Origin: Flavipsychrobacter stenotrophus
Lineage (GTDB): Bacteria; Bacteroidota; Bacteroidia; Chitinophagales; Chitinophagaceae
Assembly: GCA_947372365.1 (NCBI GenBank)
Contig: CANBTK010000050.1
Coordinates: 1 to 8,403 of the forward strand
Reading direction: 5' to 3'
DNA: 8,403 nt
Made by a program: the position numbers and the translations under genes. Below the pieces are notes generated by a model. That model was not told where the DNA came from, searched no databases, and saw nothing but the letters and a program-made list of their open reading frames with translations. Positions 1 to 6,500 of the stretch are shown here, in pieces (positions within the stretch are counted from its first letter, which is position 1; every line of letters begins with the position of its first letter).

Positions 1-597
1 CCTTCGCTGATTGCAGCAGACAGCGTTGCCAAACACGGCGATACCACTGCCGATGAGCTGGATGCCCTGAAAGCGAAACTGGACAAAGTTGTTTACCCGG
101 TAAAAGTGGATAAACCCGTAAAATCGCAGCCAATAGTTTTATCGCCTATCTCGGATGAACCAGAGCGCAAACCAAAGAAGGGAACGAAAGAACCCCTTGC
201 TGCAAAGGAGCCTAAGGCACCTAAGGGTGGCGGTAGTTACTACACGGTTAAGCATGGCGACAACCTATCTAATATAGCTAAAAGCCAGCACACTACTATT
301 ACCGATATACTGGCCATTAACGACATAGACCCTGACGACCTGCACCTGGGCCAGAAGCTGCGCATGCCGGGCTATGGCAGGGATGAGGAGCCGGAAACAA
401 AGCCGGCACATGCCACGCACCCTGCTGCTGAGCATAAAGCACCGTCAAAAGCAGCATCGAAGCTGTACACGGTAAAGAAAGGCGACAACCTGTCTAACAT
501 TGCCAAAAGCCAACACACTACCGTTAAAGAAATCCTACGGTTAAATGATATTGATGCCGATGATTTGCACCTTGGGCAAAAGTTACGTTTAAAATAG
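1..597 (+). CDS. LysM-repeat peptidoglycan-binding protein (3' part, start outside window)
   Basis: The reading frame is open from base 1 to the TAG at 595-597, so 198 codons of a longer gene are visible. An in-frame GTG at 106 is only an internal valine, not a start. The visible protein has a polar lead-in, a Lys/Pro-rich stretch, a first LysM domain (visible residues about 80-123), a Pro/Ala/Lys/His-rich linker of about 30 residues, and a second LysM (about 155-198) that ends the protein. Both LysMs show YTVK-x-GDNLSNIAKS, the central NDID and the closing LGQKLR. LysM domains bind N-acetylglucosamine-containing glycans such as peptidoglycan, so the protein should act in the periplasm or at the cell wall. 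C-terminal tandem LysMs often follow a glucosaminidase or peptidase domain, which would lie upstream and cannot be seen. hpt follows after 43 nt on the same strand. The LysM call is certain; the enzymatic role is unknown. Confidence 0.9.
   Translation, partial: PSLIAADSVAKHGDTTADELDALKAKLDKVVYPVKVDKPVKSQPIVLSPISDEPERKPKKGTKEPLAAKEPKAPKGGGSYYTVKHGDNLSNIAKSQHTTITDILAINDIDPDDLHLGQKLRMPGYGRDEEPETKPAHATHPAAEHKAPSKAASKLYTVKKGDNLSNIAKSQHTTVKEILRLNDIDADDLHLGQKLRLK
241..363 (+). repeat. LysM repeat unit 1 (41 codons)
   Basis: This is the first copy of a tandem protein repeat, from the YTVK motif to LGQKLR. By hand alignment it matches unit 2 at 34 of 41 residues. Of those 34 shared residues, 21 use a different synonymous codon, so the copies are alike in protein but well diverged in DNA. 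Confidence 0.9.
466..588 (+). repeat. LysM repeat unit 2 (41 codons)
   Basis: This is the second copy of the LysM unit, reaching to two residues before the stop codon. The seven differences from unit 1 are mostly conservative and cluster in the middle (for example TITDILAI against TVKEILRL). Confidence 0.9.
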
Positions 598-640
598 GGC
601 GGTTATAATTGCTCATCATCAAACCAAAAAACATTAAGCC

Positions 641-1174
641 GTGGCAGGAATCCAGATTCATGACAAAGTTTTCGTACCCTTTATTTCAAAAGAAAGGATT
701 GTAAGCAGGCTGGGCGAACTGGCTGCCCTGATTAATGCCGACTATGAAGGCAAAACCCCGCTGGTAATAGGCATACTCAACGGCTCATTTGTATTTGCAG
801 CCGACCTGTTCAGGATGCTTACCATAGAGGCTGAAATATCTTTCATTAAGCTGGCATCCTACAAGGGCACTTCATCTACAGGCAATGTGGTAACCGCTAT
901 TGGTATGGAAGAGGCCCTGAAAGGCAGGCACGTTATTATTGTAGAAGACATTATTGATACCGGCAAAACACTAAGCTCTTTCCTTCCGGAGATACATAGC
1001 AGGCAGGCAGCATCTGTAAAAATTGCCGCCTTCCTTTCGAAGCCTGACGCACTGCAGTATGATGTAAAAGCCGACTACTGCGCTTTTGAAATTGACAACA
1101 AATTTGTAGTGGGCTACGGCCTCGACTATGACGGCTTAGGCAGGAACATCCCTGAACTGTATGTGCTGGCGTAA
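641..1174 (+). CDS. hpt: hypoxanthine phosphoribosyltransferase
   Basis: This is a purine-salvage enzyme that joins hypoxanthine (and usually guanine) to PRPP, giving IMP or GMP plus pyrophosphate in the cytoplasm. The 177-residue length is normal for bacterial HPRTs. Visible motifs, in order, are the pyrophosphate loop GILNGS (residues 44-49), the flexible-loop SYKGTSSTG (73-81), the PRPP-binding VEDIIDTGKT (101-110) with its acidic pair, a lysine in FLSKPD (K134) placed to contact the purine, and the C-terminal VGYGLDYDGLGRNIPELYVL region (157-176). The start is GTG 641: an in-frame TAA at 635-637 rules out anything upstream, and the next in-frame Met is residue 59, past the pyrophosphate loop. 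There is no Shine-Dalgarno, as is usual in Bacteroidota. TATAATTG at 604-611 is one base off the TAnnTTTG box and could give hpt its own promoter; otherwise it is read through from the LysM gene 43 nt upstream. Confidence 0.95.
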   Translation: MAGIQIHDKVFVPFISKERIVSRLGELAALINADYEGKTPLVIGILNGSFVFAADLFRMLTIEAEISFIKLASYKGTSSTGNVVTAIGMEEALKGRHVIIVEDIIDTGKTLSSFLPEIHSRQAASVKIAAFLSKPDALQYDVKADYCAFEIDNKFVVGYGLDYDGLGRNIPELYVLA

Positions 1175-1234
1175 CACTACCGAGGAAAAGGAACGTAACA
1201 AACTATGGGCATTGAAACAGAATATTGCTGTAAA

Positions 1235-1254
1235 GCATGAGTGTTGCCTCATGC
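1235..1254 (+). terminator. hairpin downstream of hpt, possible terminator
   Basis: GCATGAG (1235-1241) and CTCATGC (1248-1254) form a perfect 7-bp stem around a 6-nt loop, 60 nt after the hpt stop codon. No U-tract follows, so it is at best a weak intrinsic terminator or an RNA-stabilising hairpin. Confidence 0.3.
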
Positions 1255-1305
1255 CTGTAAAAGGGGTAAAAACCTGAAAGGGCAGCATAGAATAATACAG
1301 ATTCC

Positions 1306-1383
1306 TAAAAATATTTCACCGCCTACGGGGTTCAGCCCTTGGTTTCCATCCATTTTCTACAATCATGCCAACCCTTCGGGTTT
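1306..1383. repeat. candidate Bacteroidota intergenic repeat (CCCGAAGGG / CCCCGTAGG type)
   Basis: Read on the minus strand, the block runs from an ACCCGAAGGGT mini-palindrome (1371-1381) through an AGAAAATGGATGGAAA core to a CCCCGTAGGCGG segment (about 1321-1330) and an A/T-rich end. From memory this resembles short non-coding repeats scattered in many Bacteroidota genomes, with GAAGGG and GTAGGG mini-palindromes flanking an AAAATGGATGG core. Only one copy is present here, so repetition is not shown by this window. Confidence 0.45.
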
Positions 1384-1385
1384 AT

Positions 1386-1398
1386 TGGTTTTAATGCT
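1386..1398 (+). repeat. 13-nt direct repeat, copy 1
   Basis: TGGTTTTAATGCT is found here and again at 1705-1717, an exact 13-nt match 319 nt apart. The pair flanks the three-hairpin block at 1451-1606. Confidence 0.5.
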
Positions 1399-1450
1399 TT
1401 ATTGCCCGAGAAAATTCCACCTTTATGATAAGCGGATTTTGGTAAAAGGA

Positions 1451-1606
1451 CGATGAGAGCCGCCGCGATAGCGGACATTAGAGTGCCAGGCTTCAACAAA
1501 ACACACCGCTGGGCTGCTTTGGGCCGCGGAGCAATAGCCCAAAGTGGCGTCTTTCTTTGCTCCTTTCTTTTTCGCCAGAAAAAAAGAAAGGAGTGGAGCC
1601 GCGGGT
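1451..1606. repeat. structured non-coding block with three hairpins
   Basis: Three perfect stems lie in about 130 nt: CCGC/GCGG around GATA (1463-1474); an 8-bp stem CTTTGGGC (1517-1524) with GCCCAAAG (1537-1544); and a 13-bp stem CTCCTTTCTTTTT (1560-1572) with AAAAAGAAAGGAG (1581-1593) around an 8-nt loop. Two copies of the palindrome CCGCGG (1524-1529 and 1599-1604) bracket the last stem. The minus strand can be read as a 79-codon frame with a KKKGAKK stretch, but that stretch is just one arm of the stem. The block looks like an intergenic repeat or a processed structured RNA rather than a gene. Family membership is inferred. Confidence 0.5.
1560..1593. terminator. 13-bp perfect hairpin, possible bidirectional terminator
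   Basis: The arms are pyrimidine-rich (CTCCTTTCTTTTT, 1560-1572) and purine-rich (AAAAAGAAAGGAG, 1581-1593) around an 8-nt loop. There is no U-tract outside the stem. It may stop transcription arriving from either side between hpt and the propeller gene, or be part of the repeat block. Confidence 0.3.
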
Positions 1607-1704
1607 AGATTAAACCGTAAAAGCACTTTGCCCAAAAAGTTACATTGCAAAAGGGCCACCAATAATGCTTACTGACTGATGGATGTGTTTTTGTCGGATA
1701 ACAC

Positions 1705-1717
1705 TGGTTTTAATGCT
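1705..1717 (+). repeat. 13-nt direct repeat, copy 2
   Basis: This is an exact second copy of TGGTTTTAATGCT (first at 1386-1398). It lies about 60 nt before the propeller gene. Confidence 0.5.
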
Positions 1718-1730
1718 ACACCCCAAAGTG

Positions 1731-1746
1731 TGTAACCTCTGTTACA
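1731..1746. promoter_or_regulatory. 16-bp dyad, candidate operator
   Basis: TGTAAC-CTCT-GTTACA is a perfect inverted repeat with a 4-nt spacer. It ends 20 nt before the -7 box of the propeller gene, which places it over the expected -33 region. Size and spacing suit a dimeric helix-turn-helix regulator, for example one of the Crp/Fnr superfamily. The regulator's identity is inference; its position overlapping the promoter is seen directly. Confidence 0.4.
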
Positions 1747-1766
1747 AACCACCAGCGGTAATTTCT

Positions 1767-1774
1767 TATATTTG
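1767..1774 (+). promoter_or_regulatory. Bacteroidota -7 promoter box (TATATTTG)
   Basis: TATATTTG matches the Bacteroidota -7 consensus TAnnTTTG exactly, but lies only 3 nt before the ATG at 1778. Transcription would then start at or just past the start codon, giving a leaderless or nearly leaderless mRNA. I see no clear -33 TTG at the usual spacing, where the dyad 1731-1746 lies instead. Confidence 0.5.
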
Positions 1775-1777
1775 TAC

Positions 1778-3553
1778 ATGCCCCGGCCCAATCTGCGCAA
1801 AACCTTTGCTATCCTGCTTTTCATTTGCTGTGCACTGGCCGGCGGAACCGCTGTTGCACAGGGCTGGAAATGGGCAATAGGGCCTACGTGTGGCTCACTG
1901 CAAGGTGGCAGCGAAGGCTGGCTTGTAAAAACCGATGCGGCTAACAATGTGTTTGTTGCAGGCTACTACTACGGCTACAACATCTGCTTTGGCCCATACA
2001 GTTTTTATAATCCTGTAAACTCCGCCAATACTACCCAGGCAATGGTGATAAAGTACGATAGCCTGGGCAACGTACTGTGGGCACATGCCAGCACACGAGG
2101 GCAGTCGCGCCCAATGGGCATTGCCACCGATGCCAGCGGCAACCTATTTATGTATGGGCTATTCACCACCGACACTATTGCCTTTGATGGCACAGTGATT
2201 GCCAATACGGGTTTTGATACTGCCGACCGCTTTAGCAATACCGCTTACTTCCTGGTTAAGTACAGCCCTGATGGCAATATCATTTGGGCAAGGAGTGGCC
2301 AAACAAACATACACCCTCCGGCAAATGTTTTGCATCCCGGGGCCATTGCTACTGATGCTGAGGGCAATGCCTACATAAGCGGGGTTTTCAATACACCTAT
2401 ATTTGTTGCCAACAATGATACCGTCGGCAATACGGGGGCCAGCAATGCCACTAACGATATTTTTGTAGCTAAGTACAACCCTGCCGGGGCCCTCGTTTGG
2501 CTCAAATCATTTGGCGGCCTTAAAGATGACTATATTGCTGACATAGCCACCAGTGCAGATAACAAGCTATACCTGGCCGGCTACTTCAACTCCGGCTACA
2601 TACGGTTTGGCACCACCACATTATACACTCAATTTGAAAAGGCCTTTGTGGCATGCCTGGATACCGCCGGGAAACCACAATGGGCAAAGGGCGGCAATAC
2701 CAAAAGTAAAGCCGAAGCCATTGCAGTAACTCGCCAAAACAGCATTTACGTCGCGGGCGGCTTTACTGATACGCTTTCATTTGGCGATTATTTTTTCCGC
2801 AACAACAATGGAGGGTATTACCTGCTGAAACTGGATGCCGATGGCAATACCGCGGCTGGCAAGGCATTATATTTTACAAAGCCAGTAACCCCTTGCTGCA
2901 ATGCTTATGGGCTTGCGGCCGATGGTTGCGGCAATGTGTGGCTGTCATCCAATTTAGATAATGGTGCCGGGCTGGTGCTGGACGGCACCCATACCCTTTA
3001 TCCGCCCACGGGCAGTACCGACCCTATGTTTTTTGCAGGTTATAGCAGCGATGGCAGCCTGGTGGGCTATGCTACACTAAAGTCGGGCGCAGGCAATAAT
3101 ACAGGGCTATCTAATACCGGGCTGGCGGCCGATACCAGCGGCAATATCTACCTCAGCGGCGATTACAGGCTGCAAAGCCCGTTCGTGATAGGCAATGATT
3201 CGCTCTACATTTACAATGGCGCAATAGCCACTATTTTCGTTGCTAAATACCATCCCGCACTGGCCTGCGATACCGCAATAACGCCACCGCCTGTTTACCC
3301 CGATGTACCCATTATAACTATAACGCCCAACCCTGCTGCGTATGAGTGTGTGCTGGACTACAACGGCTCATTAGGCACTGGCGAGGCCAATGTTGCCCTC
3401 AGGGATATAGCGGGCAGGCTCATTGCTACATACCCTATAACCGCACGCAAAACAATACTGCCCATCAGCAACCTTGCTAATGGAATTTACCTATGCATGG
3501 TGAAAGTAGGTGCACACCCCTTGTACACAATTTTGCTGTCGGTGGCGCGGTAA
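1778..3553 (+). CDS. secreted SBBP-type beta-propeller protein with T9SS type A sorting domain
   Basis: The protein has 591 residues from ATG 1778. An in-frame TTG at 1772 overlaps the promoter box and is less likely. Residues 1-27 form a Sec signal peptide: basic RKTF, a hydrophobic core, and AVA before the predicted cut. Seven repeats follow, at about residues 49, 114, 188, 255, 314, 378 and 448. Each carries a variant of GIATDxxGNxYxSGxF, usually followed by a strand like FVAKYxxxGNxxWA, which is the beta-propeller (SBBP) signature; seven units fit a closed seven-blade propeller. After a Pro-rich hinge (PPPVYP), residues 513-591 look like a type A T9SS C-terminal domain: ITPNP, then DIAGR, then LANGIYL. 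Such domains direct export across the outer membrane and are usually removed while the protein is attached to the surface. Ligand or partner is unknown. The neighbouring outer-membrane gene converges on it with a 5-nt gap. Confidence 0.88.
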   Translation: MPRPNLRKTFAILLFICCALAGGTAVAQGWKWAIGPTCGSLQGGSEGWLVKTDAANNVFVAGYYYGYNICFGPYSFYNPVNSANTTQAMVIKYDSLGNVLWAHASTRGQSRPMGIATDASGNLFMYGLFTTDTIAFDGTVIANTGFDTADRFSNTAYFLVKYSPDGNIIWARSGQTNIHPPANVLHPGAIATDAEGNAYISGVFNTPIFVANNDTVGNTGASNATNDIFVAKYNPAGALVWLKSFGGLKDDYIADIATSADNKLYLAGYFNSGYIRFGTTTLYTQFEKAFVACLDTAGKPQWAKGGNTKSKAEAIAVTRQNSIYVAGGFTDTLSFGDYFFRNNNGGYYLLKLDADGNTAAGKALYFTKPVTPCCNAYGLAADGCGNVWLSSNLDNGAGLVLDGTHTLYPPTGSTDPMFFAGYSSDGSLVGYATLKSGAGNNTGLSNTGLAADTSGNIYLSGDYRLQSPFVIGNDSLYIYNGAIATIFVAKYHPALACDTAITPPPVYPDVPIITITPNPAAYECVLDYNGSLGTGEANVALRDIAGRLIATYPITARKTILPISNLANGIYLCMVKVGAHPLYTILLSVAR

Positions 3554-3558
3554 TAAAA

Positions 3559-6500
3559 TTAGAAATCAGTGCCTATAGCAAAGTAGTAGATTGGCTTTCT
3601 AGAGCCGTCAATATTCCATGCGGCATCGAACCTGACAAAGTACCCGAACATAGTAGTACGCAACCCGCCGCCGTAACCCAGGCCCAGCCCGCTGGCATCA
3701 GGCACCGTAACTGCAACAATAACACTGCCCGGCCCCAATGGGTTGCCCACTTGCGGGTAAACGTAGCTAGCAGCCCTGTTCTCGGCTGATGGCAGGAAGC
3801 CCCTCCATGCCGAACCGGCATCGCAGAATGCGACTGCCTGCAAGTTCTTCAACAATGCCGACTGTATAGGGCGCTTTACGAATGTCGTAAGCACTGGCAG
3901 GCGCACTTCGGTGCTCATAACGGCAAAGTTGTTGCCCTTGCGCGCACCTTGTTTATAACCCCGCAGGCTGGTAGCTAATGCTATGAAGCCATAATTGCCT
4001 CCCGATGGGTTATTGTTAGCCGACTGCGAAGCAATCCAGTTATCAACGCCGCCCAGCTGGTACTGCACCTGCGCACTACCGTCGGAATGCCCGTAGGCTA
4101 CACGCGTGGCCCAGATAGAATTCTTATAAATTTTCCTGTAAGTGCGGAAGTCGAAGCCTATGTTGTAACAACTTTGCTTGGTGCCATTAATCTGGTACAT
4201 GTACTCGCTGTACGCCTTGAACCTTGTTCCCCTCCTTATGTTGAGGATAGGGCTGATGGTGTTGTCAAATACATACTCCGCGCGGCTAAGCGACCAGAAA
4301 AGGTTATTATCAGGCAACTCGTACCTGAGGCTCAGGGAATCCTGCGCCTTCAGCGTGAGCCTATCCTGCCTGAGCGCCGTACTGAACCTGAAACTGCGCA
4401 CCTTGCTGAAGGGGTAACTGATATTGCCTTGCAAAATGTTGCTTACGTTCTTGAATATGGCATCCTGCGCCTCGCTGTGGTAGGGGTACACAATAGTCCC
4501 TGCTTCTTTCTTCTGTGTGCGCAGGCCCAGCACGCTCCAGTCCAGCTTTCTTTTGGTGTTGCTGTACTGTAAAAAATAAGCAGAGCTCGCAAGGTCCACC
4601 GGTATCTGGAAACCAGCTGTTATCTTATGGTTTTCCAGCAGCTCATTCATATTTATGGTAGTAAGCGCGCCAATGCTGGGCGGCTGGTATTGCCCGTTGT
4701 TATTGGCGTATGACTGGTACTGCGTAAATAAAATACTGTTGTCAATGCGCACATTAAACATATCAGGCTTAAAGCTCACCCTGTATGGCGATGGCTTCAT
4801 TTTTACGTATGCGCTGTCTGTAATAACGGCCAGCGTAGAACTATCTGCCTCAGTATTCTCCACCACATCCGGAGTATCGTTGAAATGCTTTTTCTTCTTC
4901 TTTGCCCTGACGGTAGTAGTATCAGAAAATTCAGTCTGGAAAGCATTGCCCCCCTTTATTTCTGCCTTTGTGCTTACATCGGTAGCAGGCTCCGTTAAAG
5001 GCGTATGTTTGCCGCTTGCATTTATTACACCGCCGCTGCTGGCTACCGGCTCCATTTTTTCAACCGAAAGCGTGGTAGGGACAAGGTGCTTGGCAGGCGT
5101 ACTATCGGTAGGCATTTCCAGCTTATGGAAGTACACCATGTACTTCTTCTTTACCTGTATCACATCAGCCACTTCTTCCACAGCCACATTGTACTGGTGG
5201 CTTATTATGCTGGTGTTATAGTTGGTTATAGGCACCGAATATGCGGTGTCCATATTATGCTTATCGCGGGCAAACATCACCACATACTTGTTGGTGATGC
5301 CATTGCCATCATACAGGTAAGCAAAATTATCGGGGCCATACTGTATAGGCTGCGCGATATGCCCGGTAGTGATATCGGAGCACTGCAGCAGTTCCTGGCG
5401 CTGCGTTGTGGTGTTGTAGAAATAAACATTCATAGGCCCTGTGGGCAGCTCGTTCACGCCAAGCGGCACCGTCATGTTAGGCTTAGGCCTGTTAGAAAGG
5501 AATAAGATGCCCTTCCTGCTGCCGCCGCTCACAAATACAGGTTCTATATCATCCCATGCATCGTCGGTAATGTTGGCCATCTTAGAGCCCTTTATGGTGA
5601 AGGAGTACAAATCTGTCTGGCTCTTTTTAATAGCCGAGAAAACGAGCTTATCATCATCCTGCATAAAGCACATGCCCAGCACGCGGTCAAAGCGGTTAGG
5701 CGGTATCACATAGTTCTCAATCCTGCTCTTTTGGGAATTGTAAATGCGCAGGTAAGTTTTGTTGGCCTTTTTATACAAAATAGCCAGCTTATTGCCTGCG
5801 TTCGACCAGGCCATCAGCGGATAGTTGGGGTCTATCTCCTGTGTAAGGTCTTTTACACCGCCCTCCAGCAGGGTTGATTGTACATGGCCTTTGGCTGTCT
5901 TTTGCAGGTAGATGGTGTATTCGCCATCGTGCCATGCCACATAAGATATTTCTGTGCCCCTTGGCGAAACCCTGATGTCGCGGATAATAGTGTTGGGCTC
6001 TTTAGGTACTTTGAGCGAAATAAGCCCGTGGGTGCTGTCTGGCAGCTCCTGGTTAAAGGAATCGAGCGCATAGCATTTTTTATAGTAAGCCATGCATGAG
6101 TCGTAAGCCTTGGTCACCTTCATGCCCAGGTTAGCTTTGTCTTTCATGCTCTTGTTCAGGCTGGTACGCTGCTGCATATCGCCTAGCAGGGCTTTCATTT
6201 TTTCCACCCCGTAGTTATCCGCAACAAATTTCCAAAACGCCTTGCCAGCCATTTCGGGGTAGAGCTCTGACAGCTCATGGAAGCCTACGTTGGGGCGTGC
6301 ATCCAGCAACCTTTTCCATTCGCTGTTAGCTTCGGTATTCCATCCGTCAACCAGATAAGCTATAAAGCCATCGGTGGTCCATTGGGGCAGGTTTATCAGC
6401 AAGGCTGTCTTAGCCATCTTCTTAAAACTCTCGCCAAATATCATGCGCTGCATTACCACCCTGGCCATGCCTGCCTGTATCTGCCTGCGCAGGTCGGTAT

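Larger units (their letters stand above)
1175..1777. other. gene-free intergenic region with structured repeats
   Basis: About 600 nt separate hpt from the propeller gene. I find no convincing protein-coding gene on either strand. Short open frames in both directions (for example 1241-1456 plus and 1423-1662 minus) lack domains and run through hairpins and low-complexity tracts. The region holds a hairpin near hpt, a repeat-like block at 1306-1383, a three-hairpin block at 1451-1606, a 13-nt direct repeat, and regulatory elements at 1731-1774. Each is listed separately. Confidence 0.7.

Noticed and set aside
106..108. GTG at 106 as the start of the LysM protein
   Set aside because: The frame is open to base 1 with normal codon use, and a start here would leave no signal peptide on a cell-wall-binding protein.
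1241..1456. 71-codon plus-strand open frame starting with GTG
   Set aside because: The start lies inside the hairpin stem at 1235-1254, and the frame crosses the repeat-like block 1306-1383. It has no recognisable domain.
1423..1662. 79-codon minus-strand open frame in the intergenic region
   Set aside because: It has no domain, and its Lys-rich part is one arm of a 13-bp hairpin. Composition and structure fit a non-coding repeat better than a protein.
4087..5505. Long plus-strand open frames opposite the outer-membrane protein gene
   Set aside because: They are antisense to a gene whose own translation has a signal peptide, coherent domains and a barrel end. They show no domains and are shadows of its codon use.
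6265..6279. HELSE (residues 221-225 of the outer-membrane protein) as a metalloprotease HExxH motif
   Set aside because: The fifth residue is Glu, not His, and the segment lies in the later helical region just before AGKAFWKF rather than at the catalytic-helix position.
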